Assembly: GCF_000801105.2 (NCBI RefSeq) | Contig: NC_079515.1 | Span: 25,939,407 to 26,003,406 of the forward strand | Length of the DNA stretch: 64,000 nucleotides | Reading direction: 5' to 3' | From: Raphanus sativus | Lineage: Eukaryota; Streptophyta; Magnoliopsida; Brassicales; Brassicaceae | Shown here: positions 1-12,135 of the stretch, in pieces | Numbering within the stretch: position 1 is the stretch's first letter | Layout: the number at the start of each line of letters is the position of its first letter | The notes under the pieces: model-generated | What the model saw: only the letters and a program-made list of their open reading frames with translations | Told to the model about the DNA's origin: nothing | The model's database searches: none | Translations under genes and position numbers: made by a program

Positions 1-1171
1 AGCACAAGACGTTGGTAAACGTTAGTTCTTATTATTTTCTGAAACTGTTTTAGTCATTTAAAAAAGAAGGTTTGACTTACAAACTATTTCCTGAAGACAG
101 CTTATAAGCCTCTGGCAAAGATAAAGCATCTATTTTCCTTATGGAAGCCAAAGGTCCAGAATGTTCAAAAATTCTTCATGTGGATAGTGACGAGATGATG
201 TTGTGGATGTCTTGATCTATCTTTTTAAACAAAGCTTCATGGGTGATGTACTGCTGGTTGTGAAATACATTATTACTCAGTTTCCAAAGATTAAAATAGG
301 TCCTTGAGCTCTTATCTTCCTGAGAATAGGTGGTAAGTGTTCCACACTACTTAGAGCTGGACCAAGATTAAGAGCTGGTTCGTCCTTATGTGATAGCATT
401 GTGACAATATGTTACATATTGTAAATTATCATGTGCAATACCGAGAAATTTTGTTTTTGGTCTAAATTTCAAAAACACTGAGACATCTTAAATCTATACA
501 TATGCTGATAATGAAAAACCATTTGGTCCAAGGGTGAGTAAATGATTTTATTTGACACTGAGCAAGTTCTTTTGAAACAAAACATTTTAAAACCCAGTTT
601 TTGTTTAATCATTAAATTGGACCATACACTATACTAAATTCTAATTTTTAGTCGATCTATTTCAGAATTTTCTGTCCACCGCAAATCATTTTTAATAAAG
701 TCCTGTAAAAGCTCCAAAAAATAAATAATTTATAACTATATAATTTTATAAATTTCTAGAATTATTCTTTAAACAATCTATTACAATTATATATTTATGA
801 AATTAATTTTCGGTAAAATAAAAAAAAATAATTTAATTTATTGTTCGTACAAATTGTTAATTTTTTAAAACCAAATTTTATATCTTTTCCTTACACTTTT
901 TTTTATTTACATACTAACAACTACCTAAATAAATATTAACCAACCACATAAACCTCAGGTTTTGAACATGAAAACGCTAATAACGCTAATGATCAATCAA
1001 ATCATAACAAAGATAAGATATAAATCCACCTATAAAATAAAAAATGTTCCATAAAGCATGACTTATTAGTCTGCTGTTACAATAACATGTAAAAATCTAA
1101 CTAATATATATAATTTTACATAATACAAATATATATTATATACACTATAACCGTTTCAATTAAATTTTAAT
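1..1171. other. AT-rich intergenic DNA, possibly Helitron body
   Basis: No coding region can be supported here. The sequence is AT-rich with poly-A and poly-T runs. Because a Helitron 3' terminus lies at its right edge, part or all of this stretch may be the body of a non-autonomous Helitron, but I could not find a convincing 5' TC terminus inside the window. Confidence 0.4.
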
Positions 1172-1204
1172 TTACATCCCGCCCGCAGGACGGGCCGACC
1201 CTAG
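1172..1204 (+). mobile_element. Helitron 3' terminus (hairpin plus CTAG end)
   Basis: A short GC-rich palindrome, GCCCG at 1181-1185 pairing with CGGGC at 1191-1195 around a 5-nt loop, stands in AT-rich DNA. It is followed five bases later by CTAG at 1201-1204 and then a T. This is the standard Helitron 3' end: a subterminal hairpin, a CTRR terminus, and insertion between A and T. The element would lie to the left. Its 5' end was not located and may be outside the window. Confidence 0.7.
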
Positions 1205-4200
1205 TACAATATATATTATTTGTGGAAACTTGAAAGATCAATGATCATCCCTACAAACATGCACACGTTATGCTTTTTTCATAATTTCTTTTTCACCTCT
1301 GCTAAAGTTAAACTTGGGACCTCTGTAAAGTTTTTCATGAAGTCTTAGAAAACTAAATCTGAAAGTTCCATCAGTTTCAACATATTCAGATCTGTTTATC
1401 AGATAAATAAAAAATAAGAAGTTTCAAAAAAAAAAATAAAAAAATAAGAGCTTTAAGGAATAAGATAATTACCAGATGAAGAAAATCCAAACATAAAGAT
1501 TTACCAAAAACGATCAGATCTGTTTTGACTCCACCATTAACTTCAATATACAAGATCCTCTCCTCCACTTTGACACCTCCGACAACAACCTACGAGACTT
1601 CTTCTTCTAGTTCAGACAACTCTTCCACTTTGACAGTTTCAGAACTGAAGTTAAACCAGAGATTCAAAACATAGTTTAGAAAAAAATAAAAACTTTAATT
1701 AATCAACAAAAAGTTTCCAAATGTAGAAAAATCAGATATAGAGATTCACCAAAACATTCAGACATGTTAAGAAATATGAGAGATCAAAGAAGATTCTATT
1801 AGAAGACTTCTAGTGCGTTATATATTAGAAGACTTACGATAAGAATTTCCAAAAGTTTTCCAAAATTTAACTCATATATGAAAAATTGCATATCAAAAAA
1901 CGTTCAAATGACTTCAAAAGAGAAAAGCTTTAATAATATTTCTTATGATTAAATAATAAATAAAACAGTCTTATTACATTAGCATATAAAACACCCAAAA
2001 TACATATTCAAATCTTATAAATCTACATTTAAAGAAGTAGAAGATGAGAACCATGCAATAAAAAACCTCCAAAAAGGCTTTTTGATGAATAAAATTTAAC
2101 ATTCATTAAAAAAAAACCTCCAAAAATAAAATAATCTGTTGAAAAAGTAAAAAATTAGAGAAATGTTGGAGAGTTTTAGAGCGAAAAAATATTATATTTT
2201 TGTTGCAGCCATTTAAAAGGAAAATAAAAAATTGTTATTTTTTATATAGGGATACAAAAATTCTAATTAAGTTAAATATTTTTTATTCAAAAAACTTTAT
2301 TGAAATTTTTCTAAACCCTAAATTTACTATTCGCCTAGAAAGACTTCCCCAAATTTTTTCTAGTGCATTATTTGTTAAAACATTTAAGTCACTTAAACCC
2401 TAAAATCAAATAACTAACTAAACATAAACAAACATTTCACTAAATTTAAGATCAACTTTTAATGTGTTTAGTATACACAAAACTAAATGCATATAATTCA
2501 ATTTCAATTTTTTCAAAAAGAAAAGAGTTAAGATTCCAAAATCAAATTCTAAAAATACAAACAATACTATAACATATGTTACCAAACCCTAAAGAAAAAA
2601 GATTATGACTAAATATACATTCGCTCATTTATATTGAATCAATTTTACTAGATCTTAATTCAATATTTAGTGTTATATTGAAAATAATTCAATATTTAGT
2701 GCTATGTTAGAAACAATTCAATATTTACTTATAAGCAATATGCTGAAAACAATTTAATATTTAGTCATGGCTCCATGAGAAGACTTCTAGTACATCAGAA
2801 TATCTTAATATAAAAACAATTCAATTTTACTAAGCACAATCGATTTAGGGTCAACTTGTAGTCTCTATTCAATCTTTACCCTTAACACATTTGCTTCCTC
2901 TTCTGCATCTTTCTCGTTGTGGATGGTGGCTCCGATAATTTTTTTAAATTGCTAAAAACGTTAATAGTGGTTCCGGTATATAAAACCTACCTGATTTTTT
3001 GACGTCTGTCTTGCGAGGAAATTAAACACAGCAAACTTCCCAAAGCTTGCTGTTTTTTTTTCCGATTAAAGTGAATCCTAGGAGTTCCCATGTCCCTAGA
3101 CCTCCATATAATGTGTTTTAAGAACTTTTTGTTTCATTTTAAATGATTTTTCAAGTTTTATAAGTGATGTTTTTAGAATTTTATGTACAAAATAAATTTA
3201 ATTTGATATTTAACCATTTATATTATGTTGAGTAATTTTCTATGGTTAAATTATGAGTAACTATTGTTGTGTTTAGGAGAACGAGAAAAATAAATAAAAA
3301 TTTGTAATTTTTTCATCGGTGTGCAAAAATCTTAAAACCACTTATTTTGATACATAAGAAATATCAAAATAAATACATGATTTGAAATTAAGTTGACAGG
3401 AGCATCTATTAAATAAATTTTAAAAGATGCTATTCTAAAAATTTATTTTAAAATAGCACTTTTTTTGAATGAATGTAAAATTTATTCAAACAAAAACTTT
3501 GTACAACAAGTGCAACATATTTGGAACTACAAAACATTCCTAAAAGAAAAAAAACAAACTCCAACTCATCTCACCAAGCTAACTCCCTTCTACTAATAAG
3601 CAAATCTATTTTTTTTTTTGTAAAAATAGCACTCATTGACTAAATTTTCTAAAATAACAATCATTTGACATGAAAATAAAATTATTCTAACTCCTAAACC
3701 ATGATCCCACCTCCACCTCCTAAATATTAAACCATAAAAAATATTTGAAATATCTTAATGTGACTATCACTTTTCCAAAATACATTAACATTTAAACTTT
3801 TTAGGATTTAGTGATTATTATTTAGAGTTTAGTATTTAGAGGTGAATTGAGTTTATAAACTTCTATAAATATTTTATAAATTATTCTTAAACCTTTATAA
3901 ATAATTTAAGAGAGTTCATTTAATTTTTTTACCATATTGGGGAAATTTCAATTCTAACACAAGTTTGATAGCATTTTTCAAATTTACCTCTAATGAATGA
4001 CTACTTTCATAAATGCTCTAAATTTATGATAAAACAACACTATAAGCTAACTTTTTAAAATATTTATAGAACATTTATAAACTTAATCTCAACCCTTTAA
4101 TAATAAACCATAAACAATAATTAATAAAGCATAAACCCATATGTTAGTATATGATAGCAATAATTTTTTTATCCTTACTTTAAAGTTTAAACTTTAAACA

Positions 4201-4221
4201 AGGTGGCCGCAAAATAAAGTC
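1205..4221. other. Gene-free AT-rich stretch
   Basis: No gene is visible. The short open frames here are AT-rich and lack splice signals or recognisable domains. The stretch contains the first copy of a flank repeat shared with the bHLH tandem units (about 2770-3110, listed separately). It also contains AT-rich blocks around 3430-4170 with phrases such as AAAATAGCAC, which recur elsewhere in the window and probably derive from old non-autonomous elements. Confidence 0.5.
2770..3110. repeat. bHLH-unit flank repeat, copy S1
   Basis: This segment shares recognisable phrases with 14600-15110 (S3). Around 2843 there is ATCGATTTAGGGTCAACTT, matching ATCGATCTAGGGTCAACTT near 14727. Both are followed by CCAATC/CAATCTTTACCCTTAACAC, then an ATATAAAACCTAC TATA-like motif (about 2977 here, 14957 there). 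Next comes a CCGA(C/T)TAAAG...GTTCTCATGTC(T/C)C tract. It marks the left edge of the tandem unit that carries bHLH copy 1. No coding capacity is seen. Confidence 0.55.
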
Positions 4222-4550
4222 TAACTTCTACTCAAAATGCAAATCAACAAAGCTCACTTACCTTTCCTTCGCAAATGACCTATTGATCTTTATAGATTTC
4301 TCTATTGAATCAGTCCAGCAGATCCTCTTAGTGCTAAAGGAATTCGAACTGTGATCAGGTCTAAAAGTGAGCATGGAAAAAAAAGTTTTTTTTGCTTCAG
4401 ATTAGACAGATCATGCATGAGCTACAAACAATACAAGCAACAAGAATAATGATGGGGATTTTACCTTTTAGATACCTAGGTGTACTTCTCAATTCAAGGA
4501 AGATGAACCTAGCAAACTGTGAACCCCTCATCAAGAAAATAAAGGTGAAC
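4222..4550 (+). pseudogene. LINE reverse transcriptase fragment (degenerate)
   Basis: Translation from about 4222 reads FYSKCKSTKLTYLSFANDLL followed by IFIDFSIESVQQIL. This is the core of a plant LINE (non-LTR) reverse transcriptase around the catalytic (Y/F)ADD box. In this copy ADD has become AND and an in-frame stop follows (FEL*SGLKVSMEK). The adjacent frame at 4440-4545 continues with LPFRYLGVLLNSRKMNLANC, the conserved RYLGVPLNSRK segment downstream of the active site. The missing catalytic aspartate, stop codon and frameshifts show a dead fragment. Nothing upstream of the palm domain is present. Confidence 0.85.
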
Positions 4551-4619
4551 AATGTATTAAGCCCAACAGCTATAGCTTTCATATTTTTTTTTATCGGCTA
4601 TCCATCTATACTAGATCAA

Positions 4620-5195
4620 GTGGTGTCAGACGTGCCGATTCTCCGGGGAGCTTCTTCGTCTGACCAGGTCTGATCTATATGGGAAAACGTGTATCCTCCG
4701 TTACGTGCCTCTTTTGCTAGTGCGTCTGCTCGACCATTCCGATTCCTATATGAGTCAGGCTCACAACCACAAAATCTCCTTGTAGTCTCTGAAAGTCCTC
4801 TATCTCTGTTGCAAAAGATGGCCAGTCCATCGGGTTCAAAGTCATATCGACTAGGTCCGAACAGTCCGTCTCGAAACGTATGGAGATTACTCTCCTTTCT
4901 CGCAGACATGCAGCTGTCCAAAGTAAGCTTTCCATTTCAGCATGCAGGGCCGAGAGGCTCCTGTTACATGCCTGTAAGCCAAATACTTCATAGTCCATAT
5001 GGTCCTTTAGACTCCACTCTAGGCTACTAACTCTGCCATTATTGATCCATGAAGCATCAATTTGGCAGATTGGGATTTGGGGTATCCTCAGGGACCCTAC
5101 CTCATTCTCTATAGTAGAGGAGGTGTCAAGATCCTCGGTCTCGTCCTCTCTCTCATTTGCCTTTCTCCAGCATTCCGCCTCAAGGGAGACATGTT
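4620..5195 (-). pseudogene. LINE RNase H-like domain fragment
   Basis: Read on the minus strand, this encodes an RNase H-like domain of the kind found at the C terminus of plant LINEs (RVT_3 type). Visible landmarks in order are CQIDASWINNGRVSSLEW (first catalytic Asp), LHAEMESLLWTAACL (Glu), RFETDCSDLVDM (Asp) and, after a frameshift near 4720, RNGRADALAKEARNGG (last Asp region) followed by FSHIDQTWSDEEAPRRIG. The four acidic positions remain, but the frame is broken. It lies in opposite orientation to the neighbouring RT fragment, so the two are either separate insertions or one rearranged element. Confidence 0.8.
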
Positions 5196-5280
5196 AGAGC
5201 GTGTCCATAGGAGAAATGACTTTCCCAACCTATATAAATGCAAAAAGTTAAAATTATAGTTTCTTTTAACTATAGTTTTA

Positions 5281-5520
5281 ACCAAAACCCTAGCCTTCAA
5301 AATATATATTAAATTATAATTTTCAACTAATAAAAAATTAAATAAATAAACATTATATTATTACTAATCATATTATATTAATAATTATTATATTTTTATC
5401 ACAATAGTATGTTTTTATATTTTTTATAATGTTATAATATATTTATATTAGTAATTTATTATTAAATCGCTGCAATATCTCATATCAACGACTCAAATAC
5501 CAAAACCCTAGCCTTCAAGA
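5281..5520. repeat. 20-bp direct repeat flanking about 200 bp
   Basis: The phrase ACCAAAACCCTAGCCTTCAA occurs at about 5281-5300 and again at about 5500-5519. Between the copies lies very AT-rich DNA. The repeat includes a telo-box-like AACCCTA. It could be a target-site duplication around an insertion or a local duplication of a promoter-like segment. No terminal structure decides between these. Confidence 0.5.
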
Positions 5521-5542
5521 GAGATTTTTTTTTTTATAGTTT

Positions 5543-5585
5543 CAAGCCGATGGCAGGAGGCTTTTATAGCTCTGTCATCGGCTTG
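5543..5585 (+). other. Strong hairpin (about 15-bp stem)
   Basis: CAAGCCGATGGCAG at 5543-5556 pairs with CTGTCATCGGCTTG at 5572-5585, with one or two G-U pairs and a loop of about 13-15 nt. It lies just downstream of a telo-box-bearing repeat. It is far more GC-rich than its surroundings. No known snoRNA, U-snRNA or miRNA was recognised. Confidence 0.45.
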
Positions 5586-5899
5586 TTGATTCGTTTTGCT
5601 TCTCTTTCTTTGATCTGATTTACTTTTGGTTATTTATTTTATTCGATCTCCAATTTATTTTAAATCTGGCAAAGTTTTTTATTGTTCTTTTGTATATTTC
5701 TTCCAATAGATTTGGAAAGACAAAAGTTTCAGTTCAATTGAACCGTTTAGAAAAAGTAATTGATAGATCTACTGTGGATGGTGGCGACAGGTCTTACCAG
5801 TTTCAATCGTTGATGGTTCCTCATGTGATGGTGATCGAGTTCTTGCTGCAAACTATGGTACTTCAAAAAGCAGTATCAAATTCTATGAAACGGTAATCT

Positions 5900-8800
5900 C
5901 TTTGACTCTATTATCAGCAATAGAACAATATAAAGAGTTGTCTTGTCTCAGTGGCTCTTACCGGAGTATTAAAAAGAGAATGAAAATCGTTCTCAATTCA
6001 GTCTAAAGTGTTGGATTAATACGAAGATAATCTTCCTTGAAATTCAGCTATTCCAAAAGCAAATATTGAATTTTTATGTGAAAATCTTTAGTCATCCATA
6101 CATAATATGTGTTTTATCTTATTTTGAATCTCTACTGGTATATCTTTTTCTATTTTTGTTTTGATAGTTCTCAATGTTTAGAACTATTTGTCTTAAATGC
6201 TTAATGATAAAATCCAGCGTTAAAAAAAAAGTTTATTTTAACTATGTGGGTTATGTAATGGACTAAACCCAGCAACTATAGCTTTTTGACTTAAAACTTT
6301 TTTATTCTTTTGCATTTATATATGAAAGCCTAAGAAAATTATATTATATATGTTTCATTCGTTTAGACTGCCTAATAAATAATAAGTGTTATACGACTTA
6401 TCATACTATTTTTTTTGTCAAAGATACGAGCCACATCCTATTTTCAACGCATGAACCTGGTCCAGTCACTATAAAAGATATTATGAAAGATACAAAACGG
6501 ATAATACATGTATAAAACTATAAGATTATTATTTATATACTGGAAGATGACTCAGCTTTACGAAACCGTGTTGCAAGCTAGTGGAATCAGGTGGAATATG
6601 CTTTCGTCCTAAACATTTTCGATGGTAGAAGCAGGGCCGGTTTTAGGCAAAGGTGGATGAAATATTGATCTTATATTCTCAAAATTTTGAAAAAATTACA
6701 TAGATATTAGTTTCAACAAAATATTTTAAACTCTCAAATTTGTAAAAAATAATAATAACTAAAATCTTTAATAAATTGTTTTTGCCTGGACAAAAAATGA
6801 GGTTTGGTTCGGATTTGGATCTTATCAATTATATTAGTGTATCCCATATCTCTAGAATAAAAAAATTGAAATCAAACCGAAATCGAACTAAGAACCAAAT
6901 GGATATCCAAATTTCTATAATATAGTTTATATATTTATAAATATTAAATATATCTAGTTTTAAGATAGTAAATAATTCAAATATATTATTTATAAGTCAA
7001 ATTCCAAAAACGAAATTTTAGAATAATTTTTATCCAAAATATTTAAAATTAACTGAATTATCCGAATTTTTATCTCAAATCCCAAAAACTGATATTTAAT
7101 TTAAAAATCATGGGTATTTACTTTTTTGATTCAAATTTAGTCAAATTTTGATCAAAATAGTTTAAATTTAACTGAACAACCAGAACCAAATCGGAACCGA
7201 ATGCGAAATTATCTCGGATATAAGTCGGTTCTTCGCTTTGTTATCCAAACTGCACCAAAATAACTGAACCAAAATTTCAAAATACCCTAACAGATCCTTA
7301 AGGCTAAAGTCGCCTTTAGACCCCTCAATATCAGGGACCGACTCTGAGTGAAAAACCTATACATAAGCATCTTCATGGTGTCAGCCTATACATAAGCATT
7401 TGAATTTTAATTATCTTAGTCTTAAGAAATCAATGCAGCCTCATTATTTAACACAACAAGGCCATTATAATATTTTGGTCAGCTTGATGTCATTTAGGTT
7501 TACCCTAAAATATGTTCTGGTTTAGTGATTCTTCCAAGAAACAAATATTCCCAATTTGTAAATGTGGACCAATGATGTTTCATAAATTAATCTTATATAT
7601 AGTTACCCACATTTCCTAACTATATAATACTTTGTAAGTTACATATTATTATTATTTGATGTCATATATGTTTTTAACCAAGCCAAAGAGATCAAACCTC
7701 TCCAAATCACTTTTTCATTTTTTTCACTTCACCAAATAAACCAAATTCAAAGATAACCAAAACTCTTAAGTTTTTTTTTTGTTTCTCTTTGATGCCTTCC
7801 TAATTGTATCGTCTTCCTGCTATAACATTTTGTGACCATATCATCAGTCTATGCTTTAACATTCGTTTTTTTCTAAAACAAATATTTAGATAAACAGATA
7901 AAACAACAAGATTATTTTTAAGGAAAAATTTGAATAATGTATAACCAAAAATTTGGAACAAATGTATGATACACATGGGAATATGATGTCTATTTTGAAG
8001 CAAGACAGAAATATTTTCAAAGATTGCTGAAGTTTTATACTCTGTAGCACACATTTAAAAAATCTTTGGTGTTTATGTCTTAGCATGACTCAAAAATCTT
8101 TGAAGACTTCCGCACAAAGTAGACCTTTGTTTTGAATGTTGTAGGAAAACTTCCACTGCCATTGTGGTTTGCAACTCAACTCCCTAGGAAAGATAAAGCC
8201 ATGCCATTATTGCCTCTTATAAATTCTTAAAAGTCTTTATTATTGTTTTCTTCTTCTAAATTTGAGTTTGGTGACCAGAAATTAAAACCAATTATGTGAA
8301 AAAATTTCCGTTCGTTTAGGTCAATGAAACGAAAATAAAATATAATAAATAGAATATCCTCTTTTGTTCTTATGCATTTTTCCTTTTTGTTTTTAAAGTA
8401 TATATATTTTAGATTAGATTATGTATTGTAACTAAAAAAATAGATTGATGTCAATTTTTTATTAAATTGAAAATAAATTATTGATTAGTTTTCATAGGTT
8501 ATATTAATATATTCTTTTAAAATGAAGAGGATGGAAATGTAGAATACCTAATAATTTTAAAATAATTATAATTATGATTACGTATCATCAAGTTTTTAGA
8601 CAACTTCACTTAATGAGATAGTTTCACGAGAAAAGAAGTAACATTTTATTTATATAGATATTAATTTTCTACGCCAAATAATTTACATAATCTATTTTGA
8701 TTTTTCAATATTTCATAGTAATACCCACGAAGTGGAGAATCCCAGGATTATCAAAAAAAAAAATTCATAGTAATTTAAGCAAAAAACATTCAATAGTAAT
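5900..8800. other. Intergenic stretch with decayed repeats
   Basis: No gene is supported. Between about 6790 and 7270 the DNA repeats phrases of the ACCGAA/GAACCAAA type that are typical of non-autonomous elements in this family. A possible hAT relic is listed separately. The remainder, including 7350-8800, is AT-rich without recognisable domains. Confidence 0.4.
6632..7346. mobile_element. Possible hAT-type relic
   Basis: The left edge CAGGGCCGG resembles the hAT-type terminus seen intact at 39310. The right edge ends in GGGACCGACTCTG, whose reverse complement starts CAGAGTCGGTCCC. The flanking 8 bp do not match, so any target duplication has decayed or the ends are misassigned. The interior is AT-rich and noncoding. 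Confidence 0.3.
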
Positions 8801-8805
8801 GATTC

Positions 8806-9930
8806 AACACATGGCAGAGTCTATGGACCAACGCGTAAATTATGGCCAGCAACCAGTAATTGAGTCCGAGATTAAAAATATCGAATGCATTAGCAATACA
8901 CTCATGATATGAGTCATATGATTGTAATAAAATTATAGCCTCGAGACACTGTTGGAGGCTCGTGGAATTCTTTTTTTTTTACCAAAGAAAATCATATGGA
9001 AGAAGCTTCAGGTAAACATTTCCAATGGTGTAAGCATGCATATACATAAGCAATTTCATCCTTTTCTCTTCTTGGTAAACATCAAATTAAACAAATTGTT
9101 AAATTTAATCCACCATCAGAATTTCAAAGTAATGCATAAGAGAGTCTAAAAATTAACAAACGTTGCTGGTTCTACGCGTATGGACATTATGTCATTATCG
9201 ATGATGTTCGCTACGACGCTATCGTTGATTATTTCCTAATGAGATTGTGGAGCTTACTGCTGAGGTGAGAGTTCCAATAGTTTTTAGTTTAGTTACAAGA
9301 AAAAACGTTGTGCATAGTATATTATACCTTTGTATCACAGATAATTCCACTGTTGGTACGGGAAAGCAAGCAACAACATACTTTTGTTTTACCAAAAAAA
9401 AAAAAAAACAACTACATACTTTTGTTGTTTAGGGGACAAGAAGTAAACACAATGCGTATGTATATGCTTACAAAATAAACTATTTTTAAAAAAACTCATG
9501 TTGTTAGCATCAGTGTCAACCGTGACACCAAGCATTAGAAGATCGAGCTTACGGCCCAAAATATTATTTGTTGACCCCAAAACAATAAAAATATCATATT
9601 GATTTAATATAGTATAACCTCTATAAATTAATATTCTATAAATTAATATACATTAAAAACTTCTATAAAATAATATAATTTTATAGTTCCAAACTGAGTT
9701 TTTGGTTCAATTAGTATATCGATAAATTAATAATTTCTATAAACTAATAAAAATATAGTATTGGTGTAGTCTTACTATTATTAATTTATAGAGGTTTTAC
9801 TGTATATTACATAAATGTCAGGTTGGTAAACATAAATTCAATTAACAACGGTCGATGATCTAAAATGCAAAGGTACTATCGCTTTAGGGCAATTCAGAAT
9901 AGAAAAGCTTAGTTCATCATATATTTGATA
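8806..9930. repeat. Downstream flank block of bHLH copy 1 (unit A)
   Basis: This block aligns by eye with 15715-16400. Shared phrases include GGCAGAGTCTATGGACCA (about 8814 and 15721), GGCTCGTGGAA followed by GGAAGAAGCTTC (about 8956-9010 and 16089-16120), TTGTTGACC...AACAATAAAA (about 9568 and 16234) and AACAAC(G/A)GT...GATGATCT...ACTATCG (about 9845 and 16306). The block is noncoding. It ends abruptly near 9930, where an LTR-like insertion begins. The homologous sequence downstream resumes near 11.8 kb. Confidence 0.6.
9608..9804. mobile_element. MITE with CCTCTATAAATTAATA termini
   Basis: The left end reads TATAGTATAACCTCTATAAA and the right end, reverse complemented, TACAGTAAAACCTCTATAAA. 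This gives an inverted repeat of about 25 bp around an AT-rich core. It sits inside the flank block of unit A and is absent from the matching place in unit B, so it inserted after the duplication. The superfamily cannot be fixed from this copy. Confidence 0.65.
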
Positions 9931-11690
9931 TCTTGTGTGTTTTCATAGATTTAGTCATCCATTTAGCATGCATTTCGATCATATAGATTAGTTTATAGGC
10001 ATTATTAGATTGCATTTATATTGTATATGTCTTTATTAGGCATCGGAGTATTCTTATGGCGTTTTGGAGATGTTTGGAGTCATTTTGATAAATAAAAAAA
10101 TGATCATCGAACGAACTGAGTATTGTAGCGAGTAGACCAAAGCATGTCGATGTGGCTGCTGTAAACCGGACTAGTCCAAAAGCGAGGTCATCTTGCGACA
10201 AGGCAAAGCTGCAGCATATATGACATGTACGTCCAAACTCCATCGAAGGACCCAAGTCGTAGAGTGAGCATTATACATCGAGGAAGAGGTGTCGTTGCAC
10301 CATGGGCAAGCAATGTAGTGGGTGTATTGAGCATCTTACTAAACCCACTCTACAAAAGACATCATCATCCAAGCATGATAGGGTTACAAGTAGTGGAGCG
10401 AGTTCATGGGAGCGGGGTGTCGTCACTATAACTCGGAAGCACCATAGACCGAGTGTTCAGAGTGGTCAGTTGTACTCCCTCTACATAGGAAAATATCACT
10501 TAGATTTAGTTCACGAAGCAAGTGCCAAAGCGACTATACCGTGAGGGTTGAATACATAGCTGAAATCGGGACGCACCTTGGAGCGGTATGCACAGAGATG
10601 AAGAAGCTGCTTCAAGACTTAGTAGGATGGAACTCGGACGTCAAGAATCACAGCGGTCGAATAAAGCGGGCTAGTGAGGTCGTTGTGATCGCATTGCAAT
10701 TTGGATCGGGTGTCCGGAGCAAGCTGGATGACGATGCCGCTCCCACACTTTTTCTTGATCGATTTTTGTATCATGTATGGGGGCATATCCAGATTTGTTT
10801 AATTGGTCCACTCATTTTAGGAGTACTATAAAAATATTTTATACTTAAAAGTTGTCACTTTCTGATTTTCTTTAAAATACATTGCTACTTTGGTAAAAAC
10901 TTGAGTCTTTAGTGATCTAATCTTTCTTTCTTAAGAATCTGAGTTTATTTCATTTTTTTAATATGATTAGTCTTGAATCTATCATGGCTTTAAGGTTAAA
11001 TATTGTCATTAATGAGTATACTTTTTTGGATTCATAGGTTATGATGATTAGAGTTATTAAGTGAAGATCTAGAATATTTAGTGTTAGATATATTTTTTTC
11101 TCGTTTATTGAGTGTGATTAATGATAGATAGTCTTGATCTCCTTAATAGATTATTAGACATTTTATGTCCAGAAAGTATTTGATGAAATATTTAAATCAG
11201 CTCAATTTTTTCTCTGCTTATCTTACCAATGAGAATTGATGTTAAAGTTATTAGATAGTTATTGGACCTTTTTAAATGGTTGCTTGATTGAATTAAACCA
11301 ATAGAAATTGATGTTTGATGATTGATTGCAAATGAATTCTTATTTTGGAAAACAACTTGTTTAAATTATTGATCTAAGTTTAAGGAAGTCAATTTGATTG
11401 AAAGCTTACCATTCTAGATTTAATTTACTCATTTGAAATTAAATGTCTAACCCATGAATCATTTTTTTCTTATTAATTGAGATTTTTAGTTATTATTCTT
11501 ATCTTATTTTAGTTATTTGATTCGCATTATTTCACTAACTTGATAGCATTTAGATTAAGTATTAGTTTTCATTCTCATTATTTTAAAATAATTTAGGATT
11601 GTATTTGCATCTTTCTATTTCTATACTACTTTGATAATAGGATGTAAATTTTTTTTATCGATATTCAATTAGGCACTATATTATTATTTT
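9930..11690 (+). mobile_element. Probable Ty3/gypsy LTR relic (Athila/Tat-like)
   Basis: A GC-rich island (about 10090-10750) in AT-rich DNA is followed by about 850 bp of T-rich sequence. This ends in a phrase close to TACTTTGATAATAGGATG...TAGGCACTAT, which resembles the stretch leading to the tRNA primer site of Athila/Tat elements. Open frames at 10225-10831 match nothing I recognise and are probably not genes. The insertion interrupts the block shared between the two bHLH units: homology stops near 9930 and restarts near 11.8 kb. The size would fit a solo or truncated LTR. No clean target duplication was found, so the ends are approximate. Confidence 0.4.
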
Positions 11691-12135
11691 TGACAAAGAA
11701 ACATATTATTGACAGAAATCAGTTTTAGATATTACTGAAAGAACGATAAATGAAAAAAATCAGTTTAAGAAAAAAAAGATATTATTGACAGTGTGATAAT
11801 TATGTTTATATACAATAACTTTCTTCTAAAATAATTATCTGCCGCAATACTTTATAAGACCAATTTCCCTTATAATATTCCCAAGGGCGGTAATAAATAT
11901 CCAACATTATTTTTTGGTTACTTTTGCAATCTAATGCGTACTTCTTCTTCTTTTTGTCAACACACCGAATCTTCTAAACACACTCTTTTATCTTTTCTCA
12001 TTTTCTTACTAAAACATCAAAATCAACTAATATATTCCTGTAAAGTTGTAAACTAATAAAAGTGAAATTTATAAACAAAGTGAAAGTTATTGTATTGAAA
12101 GGATGACACAATTTAAACGAAACAATAACAAATTA

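Noticed and set aside
5690..5896. 68-codon frame downstream of the hairpin
   Set aside because: No recognisable domain or start context. The region is noncoding-like and the frame is short.
10225..10831. Overlapping frames with fairly balanced base composition, considered as a gene
   Set aside because: No domain, no splice signals and no consistent frame. The surrounding sequence fits an LTR relic better.
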